Assembly: GCF_003965815.1 (NCBI RefSeq) | Contig: NZ_RXOE01000008.1 | Location: forward strand, 1 to 64,000 | Direction of reading: 5' to 3' | DNA length: 64,000 nucleotides | Source of the DNA: Variovorax gossypii | GTDB lineage: Bacteria; Pseudomonadota; Gammaproteobacteria; Burkholderiales; Burkholderiaceae_C | Part shown: one piece after another, positions 42,407 through 50,489 of the stretch | Layout of the letters: each line of letters opens with the position of its first letter | Position numbering within the stretch: position 1 is the stretch's first letter | The notes under the pieces: generated by a model | Databases searched by the model: none | Told to the model about the DNA's origin: nothing | Seen by the model: the letters and a program-made list of their open reading frames with translations, nothing else | Translations under genes and position numbers: made by a program

Positions 42407-43543
42407 TCAGTCGAGGCTCTTTCGCGTCACCGCGCGGGCCACCAGCAGCAGGCCCACGGCGTACGCGAGAAGGATCGCGCAGTTGCGCCACACCAGCGGC
42501 CAGACGTCGCCCGCGAGGAACAGCGTCTTGATGAGGTCCATGAAGTAGGTGGCCGGGAGCGCGTGGCCGATCACCCATACGGCGGTGGGCACGTTGCGCA
42601 GGTCGAAGAGAAAGCCCGACAGCATCATCGAGGGCATGAAGGTCGCGATCAGTGCCACCTGGCTCGCGAGGAACTGGTTGCGCGTGACCGAGGAGATCAC
42701 CAGGCCCAGGCTCACCGCCACGATCAAGTAGAGCATCGAGGCGAACACCACCACGACGAGCGAGCCGTACATCGGCACCGCGAACAGGTAGCGCGCCGAC
42801 AGCAGGCACAGCGCGAGGCCGAGCATGCCGACCGCGAAGTACGGAATGATCTTCGCCAGCAGGATTTCCACCGGCCGCACCGGCGTGACGAAGAGCGCCT
42901 CCAGCGTGCCGCGCTCCCACTCGCGCGCCATCACCAGCGCGGTGAGGAAGGCGCCCACCAGCGTCATGATGAGCACGATGAGCCCCGGCACCAGGTACCA
43001 GGTGCTGGTGTTCGCCGCGTTGAACCACATGCGCTGCTCGACCGTGACGCTGCCGGTGGGCGGTGCGTCGGCGCCGGTGCTGTTGCCGCCCCGGTCGATC
43101 CGCCGCACCGACGACTGCATGAGCGCGCCCGTCACGTAGGCCTGGATGATGCTCGCGCGCCCCGCGTCGGAGCCGTGCACGATGAGCTGCACGCGCGCAT
43201 TGCCCGCGGCGAGCGAGCGCGAGAAGTCGGAGGGCACGCGCACGATGCCGTCGACCTTGCGCTCGCGCATGAGCTCCTCGGCGTCGTGCATCGAGCCCAG
43301 CAGCACCGGCGCGATGGTGGGCGAGAGCTCCAGCCCGGCGATGGCCTCGTGCGCCGCGGGTGAGGCGTCTTCCATCACCACCGCCACGGGCGCGTTCTTC
43401 ACGTCGAGCGACATGCCGTAGCCGAAGATCAGGATCAGCACCATCGGCAGCAGGATGCCGATGGCCAGGTTGCTGCGGTCGCGCAGCAGCTGGCGGAACT
43501 CCTTGCGCGTGAGGGAGAGCAGGCGGGACCAGAAGCCGCTCAT
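42407..43543 (-). CDS. ybhS: ABC-2 type efflux permease, YbhS-like
   Basis: A 378-aa ABC-2 permease beginning MSGFWSRLLSLTRKEFRQLL, with an N-terminal helix (IGILLPMVLILIFGYGMSLD), a long periplasmic domain, and five C-terminal helices containing VMAREWERGTLEALFVTPVR. Its ATG (43543) overlaps the stop codon of the ATPase gene (ATGA), showing coupled translation. It is homologous to the next gene, so the pair makes a heterodimeric channel. Substrate unknown; likely drugs or other toxic compounds. Confidence 0.9.
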   Translation of the reverse strand: MSGFWSRLLSLTRKEFRQLLRDRSNLAIGILLPMVLILIFGYGMSLDVKNAPVAVVMEDASPAAHEAIAGLELSPTIAPVLLGSMHDAEELMRERKVDGIVRVPSDFSRSLAAGNARVQLIVHGSDAGRASIIQAYVTGALMQSSVRRIDRGGNSTGADAPPTGSVTVEQRMWFNAANTSTWYLVPGLIVLIMTLVGAFLTALVMAREWERGTLEALFVTPVRPVEILLAKIIPYFAVGMLGLALCLLSARYLFAVPMYGSLVVVVFASMLYLIVAVSLGLVISSVTRNQFLASQVALIATFMPSMMLSGFLFDLRNVPTAVWVIGHALPATYFMDLIKTLFLAGDVWPLVWRNCAILLAYAVGLLLVARAVTRKSLD

Positions 43544-45324
43544 GCCGGTACCTCTGCGCGGACCTTGCGCCGCGCCTTCTCGACGATGCCGATGAAGGCC
43601 TGTTCCATGTCGATGCGCTTTTCCCTGTCGTCGCCGAGTGCCTGCGCGCGCACCTCCTGCGGCGTGCCGATGGCCAGCACCTTGCCCGCGTCCTGGATCA
43701 CGATGCGGTCGCAGTACTCGGCCTCCTCCATGAAGTGCGTGGTGATGACGACCGTGGTGCCGCCTTCGGCCAGCGCGGTGATGCGCCGCCAGAACTCGCG
43801 GCGCGCGAGCGGGTCGGCACCGCTGGTGGGCTCGTCGAGGAACAGGATTTCGGGTTCGTGCAGCAGGCCCGTGGCCATGGCCAGGCGCTGCTTGTAGCCG
43901 CCGGGCAACTGGCCGCTGGGCGAGTCGAGCGAATGGGCCAAGTCGAACTGGCGCAGCACCGTGTCCATGCGGTCGCGCAGCTTCGCTCCGCGCAGGCCGT
44001 AGGCGCCGCCGAAGAACGAGAGGTTCTCGCGCACCGTGAGGTTTCCGTAGAGCGCGAACTTCTGCGAGACGTAGCCGATGCGCTGGCGCGCCTGCGCGCG
44101 GGCATGCCGCAGGTCGACGCCCGCCACGCGCAGTTGCCCGCCGCTGGCCGGCAGCAGGCCGCACAGCATGCGGAAGGTGGTCGTCTTGCCCGCGCCGTTG
44201 GGGCCGAGCAGGCCGAAGATCTCGCCGCGACGCACCGAGAAGCTGGTGCTGGCCACCGCGACGAAATCGCCGAAGCGGCGCACGAGGTCCTTCACCTCTA
44301 TGACCACTTCGCCGGGCTGGCCGGCGTCTTGTCGAGGCGTGGCTGGCATGGCCGCCGGTGTGGTGTCTTCATCATGCGAGGCCTGGGTGCGCAGCAGCGT
44401 CATGAAGCCGTCTTCGAGACGCGGCGCGACGGGCTCGGCGTGTGCGCCTTCCAGCAGTTCGTCGAGCCGCGCTTCGCCCGTTGCCTCGCGACGGATGAAT
44501 CGCACCTCGCCGCCCTGGGGCACGGCATCGACGATCTCCTGCCGCGCATCGAGCAGGCGGGCCTGCAGCAGCCGCGGCGGCTCGTCGCCGGGCGGCGTGG
44601 CTACGAAGCACAAACCGTCCGCCCGGTCGCGCAGCTCGGCCGGCGCTCCCTGCGCCAGCAGCTTGCCGCCGTGCAGCACGAACACATGGCTGCAGCGCTC
44701 GGCCTCGTCGAGGTAGGCGGTGCTGACGATGACGGAGAGCCTTTCCTCGTCCACCAGCTGCTGCACGATCTCCCACAGCTCGCGGCGCGAGAGCGGGTCG
44801 ACGCCCACGGTCGGCTCGTCGAGCAGCAGCAGGTCGGGCGAACGCACCAGCGTGCAGGCCAGCCCGAGCTTCTGCTTCATGCCGCCAGAGAGCTTGCCTG
44901 CCGGACGGTCGGTGAAGCGGCCGAGGTCGGTCATCTCCATCAGCCGCGCGTAGCGCTCGCGCCGCCTGTCGCGGGGCACGCCGTGCAGGTCGGCGTAGAG
45001 GTCGAGGTTCTCCTGCACGCTGAGGTCGTCGTAGAGGCCGAAGCGCTGCGGCATGTAGCTGATGCGGTCCTGCACCGCCTGCGGATCGGCCGACACGTCG
45101 ATGCCGAGCACGCGCAGTTCGCCCGAATCGGCGCGCATCAGGCCGGCCATCAGACGCAGCAGCGTGGTCTTGCCGGCGCCGTCGGGGCCGACCAGCGCGG
45201 TGAGCGTGCCGGCGGGAATTTCGAGCGACACGTCGTCGAGCGCATGCACGGCCGCGGCCGGCGGCTTCGGCACGAAGCGCTTGTGCAGCGAGCGTCCGGC
45301 CACGACCGGCCCGGTGGTGGTCAT
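43540..45324 (-). CDS. ybhF: Double-domain ABC ATPase, YbhF-like
   Basis: A 594-aa protein with two ABC nucleotide-binding domains. Domain 1 (about 1-240): Walker A GPDGAGKTT, signature LSGGMKQK, Walker B LLLLDEPTVGVD. Domain 2 (about 340-580): Walker A GPNGAGKTT, signature degenerate LPGGYKQR instead of LSGG, Walker B ILFLDEPTSGAD. The linker at about 300-340 is Pro/Ala/Asp-rich. It powers the YbhS/YbhR-like permeases. Its start overlaps the stop of the membrane-fusion gene by 1 nt. E. coli YbhF has the same architecture. Confidence 0.93.
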   Translation of the reverse strand: MTTTGPVVAGRSLHKRFVPKPPAAAVHALDDVSLEIPAGTLTALVGPDGAGKTTLLRLMAGLMRADSGELRVLGIDVSADPQAVQDRISYMPQRFGLYDDLSVQENLDLYADLHGVPRDRRRERYARLMEMTDLGRFTDRPAGKLSGGMKQKLGLACTLVRSPDLLLLDEPTVGVDPLSRRELWEIVQQLVDEERLSVIVSTAYLDEAERCSHVFVLHGGKLLAQGAPAELRDRADGLCFVATPPGDEPPRLLQARLLDARQEIVDAVPQGGEVRFIRREATGEARLDELLEGAHAEPVAPRLEDGFMTLLRTQASHDEDTTPAAMPATPRQDAGQPGEVVIEVKDLVRRFGDFVAVASTSFSVRRGEIFGLLGPNGAGKTTTFRMLCGLLPASGGQLRVAGVDLRHARAQARQRIGYVSQKFALYGNLTVRENLSFFGGAYGLRGAKLRDRMDTVLRQFDLAHSLDSPSGQLPGGYKQRLAMATGLLHEPEILFLDEPTSGADPLARREFWRRITALAEGGTTVVITTHFMEEAEYCDRIVIQDAGKVLAIGTPQEVRAQALGDDREKRIDMEQAFIGIVEKARRKVRAEVPA

Positions 45325-46358
45325 CAGGGCTTGCCGGTGGCAGTGGAGGAAGAACCGGAAGAGGGCGGCGGCGACAGCTGCACGGTGGCCGGCATGCCGA
45401 GGCGAAGCCGGTCCTGCGGGTCGTCGACCATCACGCGGACTTCGTAGACCAGGCTGCTGCGCAGCTCCTCGGTCTGCACGGTCTTGGGCGTGAACTCGGC
45501 CACCGACGAGATGTAGCCGACCTTGCCCGCGATGGTCTCGCCGGGCTGGCTGTCGGTGCTCACGCGGGCTTCCTGCCCGGCGCGCACGCGGCCGAGGTCT
45601 GGTTCAGCCACGTAGGTCCGCACCCACTTGGGATCGGTGATGGCGAGCGTGAAGGCCGGGCGCTGCGGAGAGGCCATGTCGCCGGGCTCGAGCAGGCGGG
45701 CGCGCACGATGGCGTCGATCGGCGCCTTGAGCTCGGCCTCGGTCAACTGGTGGTTCATGAGCGCGAGTTCGGCGCGGGCCGATTCGAGCTGGGCCTGCGC
45801 CTGTCCGATGTCTTCCTTGCGCGGGCCGGCCACCACCAGCTGCTGCGCCTTGCGTGCGTTGTCGAGCTGCGCCAGCGCCACCTTGCGCCGGGCCTGCGCG
45901 CTGTCGAGATCCTGCTGGCTCACGGCCCGGCCGGCGGTGGTGGTGCCGATGGCCTGCAGGCGTGCGAGCTGCTGCTGCGCCAGTTCGGCGTCGGCCTGCG
46001 CGGCGGCCACCTGTGCGCCTGCCTGCGCCACTTCCTCGGGACGGCTGCCGGTCTTCAGGCGCAGCAGGGCCTGTTCCTGCACGCCGATGCGCGCCTGCGA
46101 CTGCGCCACGCGCAGCACCAGCGAGCGGGTGTCGAGCCGGCCCAGCACCTGCCCGGCGCGCACGCGGTCGCCCTCGCGCACCGTCAGCTCGGCGATGCGG
46201 TCGTTGGCGTTGAAGGCCAGCGAGACCTGTCGCAGGTCGACGTTGCCGTACAGCACGAGCTGGTCGGAGGGCGTGGCGGAGCGGTTCGCGTACCACCAGC
46301 CGCCCGCCGCGGCGGCGATGGCCACGACGGCGACGGCGATGAGGGGTTTCCTGTTCAT
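45324..46358 (-). CDS. ybhG: HlyD-family membrane-fusion (periplasmic adaptor) protein, YbhG-like
   Basis: A 344-aa protein anchored by one N-terminal helix (MNRKPLIAVAVVAIAAAAGG). A lipoyl/barrel-sandwich half-motif (LTVREGDRVRAGQVLGRLDT) precedes a long coiled-coil hairpin (about 90-210, rich in Ala/Gln/Leu), followed by ELKAPIDAIVRARLLEPGDM and a beta-barrel. It bridges the ABC permeases to the outer-membrane factor. First gene of the operon and divergent from the TetR-type gene; the shared 100-bp promoter holds a palindrome. The start at ATG 46358 is used because the frame upstream lacks a coding character. Confidence 0.9.
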   Translation of the reverse strand: MNRKPLIAVAVVAIAAAAGGWWYANRSATPSDQLVLYGNVDLRQVSLAFNANDRIAELTVREGDRVRAGQVLGRLDTRSLVLRVAQSQARIGVQEQALLRLKTGSRPEEVAQAGAQVAAAQADAELAQQQLARLQAIGTTTAGRAVSQQDLDSAQARRKVALAQLDNARKAQQLVVAGPRKEDIGQAQAQLESARAELALMNHQLTEAELKAPIDAIVRARLLEPGDMASPQRPAFTLAITDPKWVRTYVAEPDLGRVRAGQEARVSTDSQPGETIAGKVGYISSVAEFTPKTVQTEELRSSLVYEVRVMVDDPQDRLRLGMPATVQLSPPPSSGSSSTATGKP

Positions 46359-46406
46359 GGCGTGTTTCCTGGCGGGGCTGCTGCCCGGGAGTCGGCGCGA
46401 TGTTAT

Positions 46407-46426
46407 CAAATTGAAATTTGAATTTG
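46407..46426. promoter_or_regulatory. Candidate operator of the CecR-like repressor
   Basis: CAAATTGAAATTTG (46407-46420) is an inverted repeat of CAAATT and AATTTG with a 2-bp spacer, immediately followed by a third half-site AATTTG (46421-46426). It lies in the AT-rich gap between the divergent efflux operon and tetR-type gene, where an autoregulated TetR repressor would bind. Confidence 0.65.
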
Positions 46427-46458
46427 AAGTATTTTTTTGTTTGGGTTAGCCTCGGGGC

Positions 46459-47124
46459 ATGGCAACCCGCACTCCGCGCACCGACGGCAACGCAACGCGC
46501 CTGCACATCCTCGAAACCGCCGGACAGCTGTTCGCGGCGCAAGGCTTCGCGGAAAGCACCAGCAAGGAAATCTGCACCCGTGCCGGCACCAACATGGCGG
46601 CCATCAACTACCACTTCGGCGGCCGAGACGGCCTCTACGAGGCGGTGCTGATCGATGCGCACAGGCAACTGGTGAGCCTCGACGAGCTGATGGCGCTGTC
46701 GGTGGAGTCGAGCGATCCGCGCCAGAAGCTGCGCGCCTTTCTCACGCACATGGTCGAGATGAGCGCGCAGCCGAAGGCACCCTGGGGCTTTCGCGTGGTG
46801 CTGCGCGAGGCGCTGTCGCCGTCGCCGGCCATGCCGGCGCTGATCCAGCGCGCGGTGCTGCCGAAGGCCAAGCTGCTGCGGGGCATCGTCGGCGAGATCA
46901 TGGGCCTGCCCGACGACCATCCCTCGGTGCAGCGCAGCCTGCTGCTCACGGTGCTCCCTTGCCTGGTGATGACGGTGGCGCCCAAGGATCTGAGCAGCAA
47001 GGTGCTGCCGGCGCTGAAGGACACGCAGGCCCTGGCCGACGAAGTCGTGCGCTACGTGCTTGCAGGGCTCGACGCGGTGGCAAAGGCCGCCGAGCCGCCG
47101 CCTAAAGCTGGAAAGCGACGGTGA
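46459..47124 (+). CDS. cecR: TetR-family repressor, CecR/YbiH-like
   Basis: A 221-aa TetR-type regulator. The helix-turn-helix is ILETAGQLFAAQGFAESTSK then ICTRAGTNMAAINYHFGGRD, and the C-terminal ligand domain includes PWGFRVVLREALSPSPAMPA as in the DUF1956/CecR branch. In E. coli cecR (ybiH) lies next to ybhGFSR and represses it; the same order is conserved here, divergent from ybhG. The gene's last 23 nt overlap the 3' end of the cardiolipin synthase gene on the other strand. Confidence 0.88.
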   Translation: MATRTPRTDGNATRLHILETAGQLFAAQGFAESTSKEICTRAGTNMAAINYHFGGRDGLYEAVLIDAHRQLVSLDELMALSVESSDPRQKLRAFLTHMVEMSAQPKAPWGFRVVLREALSPSPAMPALIQRAVLPKAKLLRGIVGEIMGLPDDHPSVQRSLLLTVLPCLVMTVAPKDLSSKVLPALKDTQALADEVVRYVLAGLDAVAKAAEPPPKAGKRR

Positions 47125-48478
47125 GCAGCAGGCCTTCCGCCACGTCGCGCACCAGCCCCGGCCTGCGCGCGCGATAAGGCTCGCCGGCCGAAGCGGTGGT
47201 CTCGATCCACTCGGCCAGCCACTCGATGTGGTCGTGGCCGTAGAACACCACGGCAGCCTCGTGGTTCAGCAGCAGGCTGCGCAGGTCGAGGTTGATCGAT
47301 CCGCACATCGCGAGCTCCTCGTCCACCACCACTGCCTTGGCGTGCGCCATGAAGGGCAGCATGCGAAAGCTCACGCCTGCGCGCGCCAGGTCGCGCATGG
47401 CGCGTGCGCGCACGAAGTCGGCCAGCCGGTGGTTGGATTGCGCGGGCATCGCGATGGTCACCTGCACACCGCGTCGCGCAGCCAGCCGCAGTGCGTCGCG
47501 CAGGCCGTCGCCGGGCACGAAGTAGGGCGTGATCGCCAGGATGCGGTGCTCGGCACGGAAGCAGGCGTCGATCAGCAGCGCGTGCGCCGTGTCCTCCGTC
47601 TGGTCGGGGCCGCTCGGCAGGAACTGCGCCATGGCCGTGTCCGGGCCTGCGGCATCGGGAGCGGTGATGGCGCGCGCCTTGCGGCTGCGCACCGAGGCCC
47701 AGTCGTGGTCGAACTGGCGCGCCGCCGCGGCCGCCACGCTGCCGCGCAGGTCGAACGAGAGATCGCGCCAGGCCTCGGGATGCTTGTCGTTGCCGGTGAA
47801 GTATTCGCCTGCGAGGTTGCGCCCGCCCGACCACAGCCAGCGGTCGTCGGCGATGGTGAACTTGCGGTGGTTGCGCAGGTTGCGCGGACCGATGCGGCGC
47901 AGGCTGAAGAAGGGACGGAACACGGCCACCTCGCCGCCCGCCGCGCGCAGCCGGTCGAAGTGATGGCGCGGTAGCGACAACGCGCCGAAGCCGTCGAGCA
48001 GCACCCGCACCTTGATGCCCTCGCGCGCCCGCTGGGCCAGCCGGTCGAGCACCGCATGCCCGAGCGGATCGTCGCCGATGATGAAGGTGCACACGTCGAT
48101 GCGTTCGCGCGCGCCGTCGATCACCTCCCACAGCGCCTCTCGCGCGGCCTCGCCGTCGGCATGCATGCGGATCGCGCTGCGCCCGGGCGGCGCGAGGCCG
48201 AAGCTCTCGATCAGGTCGGCCGCCCAGTGGCCCGGCGGCACCGAGCGCGGCGGCCTGGGCGAACCCGCCGGGCGCAGCTTGCGCTGGCCGAACAGCAGGT
48301 ACATCGGCAGGATGAAATAGGGCATCAGCACCAGTCCCATGACCCAGGCGATGGCGGTGGTGGGGGCGCGCTGCTCGCGGCGCGCGCGCGTGGTCAGCAC
48401 GTAGACCAGCAGTGCGAAGGTGACGACGAGAAAGTGCTGCGAGGGTGAAGGCAGCCAGTCGAACTCTTTGGTCGGCAT
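47102..48478 (-). CDS. Cardiolipin synthase / phospholipase D-family protein
   Basis: A 458-aa inner-membrane enzyme. Two N-terminal helices (FLVVTFALLVYVLTTRARRE, AIAWVMGLVLMPYFILPMYL) precede two PLD catalytic repeats: HKD1 NHRKFTIADDRWLWSGGRN (about residue 205) and HKD2 AHAKAVVVDEELAMCGSINL (about 375). Both have the H-x-K-x4-D pattern. It condenses phosphatidylglycerol (ClsA-like) or uses PE/PG (ClsC-like). The N-terminal membrane region and two HKDs agree best with the ClsA family. It overlaps the cecR 3' end convergently by 23 nt. Confidence 0.9.
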   Translation of the reverse strand: MPTKEFDWLPSPSQHFLVVTFALLVYVLTTRARREQRAPTTAIAWVMGLVLMPYFILPMYLLFGQRKLRPAGSPRPPRSVPPGHWAADLIESFGLAPPGRSAIRMHADGEAAREALWEVIDGARERIDVCTFIIGDDPLGHAVLDRLAQRAREGIKVRVLLDGFGALSLPRHHFDRLRAAGGEVAVFRPFFSLRRIGPRNLRNHRKFTIADDRWLWSGGRNLAGEYFTGNDKHPEAWRDLSFDLRGSVAAAAARQFDHDWASVRSRKARAITAPDAAGPDTAMAQFLPSGPDQTEDTAHALLIDACFRAEHRILAITPYFVPGDGLRDALRLAARRGVQVTIAMPAQSNHRLADFVRARAMRDLARAGVSFRMLPFMAHAKAVVVDEELAMCGSINLDLRSLLLNHEAAVVFYGHDHIEWLAEWIETTASAGEPYRARRPGLVRDVAEGLLLTVAFQL

Positions 48479-48524
48479 GAATCGATGATGCCTCAGCGCT
48501 GAGGGCGGTGCCTTCAGTGTCCCT

Positions 48525-49190
48525 TCAGCGCTGCAGGAAGGCTGGCACGCCGCGCCCCTGCGAGGCGAGGAACCGCATCATCGGATCGACCACCGCGCGT
48601 ACCGCGGGCCGGTCGCCCACGCGCGTGCGCCAGGCCAGCAGGCGAGGCGTGGCGTCGGTCATGCCCGCGCCCTTGCGGTCGGCGAACACGCAGGCCATGT
48701 AGAAGGCGATGTCGGCGAAGGAGTAGGGGCCCGCCAGGTACTCGCGCGTGGCGAGCAGGCCTTCCATCTCCTCGTAGAAGCGCGCGCAGCCGGCGCAGGC
48801 CGCGATCGCCGGGGCGCTCTGCATGGCCTCCTGCAGGCCGAAGAGCTTGATGACGTTGGGGAAGAAAACCTCGTCCGACTTCTGCTCCAGCTGCCGAGCG
48901 CGGGCCCGCTCGGCAATGCCATCGGGCCACAGCGCGGGGCTTGGATAGCGGTCTTCCAGGTACTCGAAGATCTGCGTCGAGTCGAAGAGCGACACCTCGT
49001 CGTCGACCAGCACCGGCACCTGCTGCTTGACGGGATTGACCCGAAGCACCTCGGGGTGCTTGGGCTCGTAGTGGTCGCCTTCGATGAAGGGCACCATGAC
49101 CAGCTCGAAGGGTACGCCTTTCTCGCGTGCCGCGATCTCGACCTTGGCGCCGAACATGCTGAGGGGACCGGAGTAGATGTGAGTCGTCAT
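48525..49190 (-). CDS. Glutathione S-transferase-family protein
   Basis: A 221-aa GST. The thioredoxin-like N-domain (THIYSGPLSMFGAKVEIAAR; QQVPVLVDDEVSLFDSTQI with cis-Pro and the SxQI glutathione contact) is followed by an all-helical domain. I prefer ATG 49190 (MTTHIYSG) to a TTG 15 nt upstream. It is 28 nt downstream of the MetE-like gene, in an operon that diverges from vanA. Possible roles are glutathione conjugation or reductive ether cleavage of aromatic compounds; no substrate is visible. Confidence 0.85.
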   Translation of the reverse strand: MTTHIYSGPLSMFGAKVEIAAREKGVPFELVMVPFIEGDHYEPKHPEVLRVNPVKQQVPVLVDDEVSLFDSTQIFEYLEDRYPSPALWPDGIAERARARQLEQKSDEVFFPNVIKLFGLQEAMQSAPAIAACAGCARFYEEMEGLLATREYLAGPYSFADIAFYMACVFADRKGAGMTDATPRLLAWRTRVGDRPAVRAVVDPMMRFLASQGRGVPAFLQR

Positions 49191-49218
49191 GGTCCCCGAC
49201 TTCAACAGAAACCGGGCC

Positions 49219-50340
49219 TCAGGTCGAGCCCCACACCTCCTGCGCCGTCTCGACCACCAGGCGCAGCTTGTTGCGCTGCGCTTCCACCGCGATGTTGTTG
49301 CCGTGCACGGTGCTGGAGAAGCCGCACTGCGGCGACAGCGCGAGCTGGTCGAGCGAGGCGTACTTGCTCGCGTCCTCGATGCGGCGCTTGAGTTCGTCCT
49401 TGTCTTCCATCTCGCCGAACTTGGTGGTCACGAGGCCGAGCACCACGGTCTTGCCCTTGGGCAGGTAGCGCAGCGGCTTGAAGTCGCCCGAGCGGGCGTC
49501 GTCGTATTCCATGAAGTAGGCGTCGAGGTCCATCTCCTTGAGCAGCGCCTCGGCCACCGGCTCGTAGTTGCCGGCGGCGGCGTGCGTGCTCTTGAAGTTG
49601 CCGCGGCACAGGTGCATGGCCAGCAGCATGCCCGGCGGCTTCTGCGCCACCACCTTGTTGATGAAGGCGGCGTAGCGGTGCGGCAGTTCGTTCGGATCGT
49701 CGCCGCGCTTGCGGGCGGCTTCGCGCATGTGCTCGTCGCACAGGTAGGCGAGGTTGGTGTCGTCCATCTGCACGTAGGTGCAGCCGGCGGCGGCCAGCGA
49801 GCGCAGCTCGTCGCCGTACGCCTTGGCCACGTCGTCGTAGAACGTGGGGTCGAGCTCGGGGTAGGCGTCCTTGCTGATGCCGGCGCGGCCGCCGCGGAAG
49901 TGCAGCATGGTCGGCGAGGGGATCGTCACCTTCGGCGTGCGGCCTGCGGAAACCTGGCTCTTGAGGTACTGGAAGTCGGCGAGCTGGATGTCCTTGACGT
50001 GGCGGACCTTGTCGATCACGCGCATCGCGGGCGGTGCCAATTCCTCGGTGCCGTCGGGCTTGCGGATGGTGACCGGAATGTCGGTCTTCACGCCGCCGAG
50101 CTGGTCGAGGAAGTCGATGTGGAAATAGGTGCGGCGGAACTCGCCGTCGGTGATGCTCTTCAGGCCGATGTCTTCCTGGAACCGGACGATCTCGGTGATC
50201 GCCTTGTCCTCGACGAGGCGAAGCTGCTCGGGCGTGATCTCGCCCTTGGCCTTCTGCTCGCGGGCTTCGAGCAGGTACTTGGGGCGCAGGAAACTGCCCA
50301 CGTGGTCGTAGCGGGCAGGCAAGGCGGCGTGCTGTGTCAT
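49219..50340 (-). CDS. MetE-like cobalamin-independent methyltransferase paralogue (C-terminal domain only)
   Basis: A 373-aa protein of the MetE C-terminal (catalytic barrel) family, about half the length of full MetE, similar to YxjG/YxjH types. Zinc-site segments are present: AMHLCRGNF (His and Cys) and LSPQCGFSS (second Cys), with VQMDDTNLAYLCDE between them. Full MetE transfers a methyl group from methyltetrahydrofolate to homocysteine; the short forms have uncertain methyl donors. Its promoter region is shared with vanA and carries two TGTATACA palindromes, suggesting a link to O-demethylation one-carbon metabolism (inference). Confidence 0.85.
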   Translation of the reverse strand: MTQHAALPARYDHVGSFLRPKYLLEAREQKAKGEITPEQLRLVEDKAITEIVRFQEDIGLKSITDGEFRRTYFHIDFLDQLGGVKTDIPVTIRKPDGTEELAPPAMRVIDKVRHVKDIQLADFQYLKSQVSAGRTPKVTIPSPTMLHFRGGRAGISKDAYPELDPTFYDDVAKAYGDELRSLAAAGCTYVQMDDTNLAYLCDEHMREAARKRGDDPNELPHRYAAFINKVVAQKPPGMLLAMHLCRGNFKSTHAAAGNYEPVAEALLKEMDLDAYFMEYDDARSGDFKPLRYLPKGKTVVLGLVTTKFGEMEDKDELKRRIEDASKYASLDQLALSPQCGFSSTVHGNNIAVEAQRNKLRLVVETAQEVWGST

Positions 50341-50406
50341 GGATGACTCCGTCGGGATTCTTTGGGGAATGAGCAGAACATCGTATCGCCTTCGAAAAGG
50401 CGATTG

Positions 50407-50416
50407 CTGTATACAG
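50407..50416. promoter_or_regulatory. TGTATACA palindrome 1, probable VanR/GntR operator
   Basis: CTGTATACAG is a perfect 10-bp palindrome in the 149-bp gap between the divergent MetE-like gene and vanA. The same core recurs 64 bp away. TGTATACA-type palindromes are typical for GntR (FCD) regulators such as VanR, encoded just downstream of vanA. Confidence 0.7.
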
Positions 50417-50470
50417 ATATCTCGGTATTTACCCTCGAAATGTCCTGAAAGGCTGGAAATTCTCTGTTTT

Positions 50471-50480
50471 CTGTATACAT
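50471..50480. promoter_or_regulatory. TGTATACA palindrome 2, proximal to vanA
   Basis: CTGTATACAT, centred about 14 bp before the vanA ATG, shares the 9-base core CTGTATACA with the distal palindrome. A repressor bound at both sites could loop the DNA or block vanA directly. Confidence 0.7.
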
Positions 50481-50489
50481 TGAGTATTC

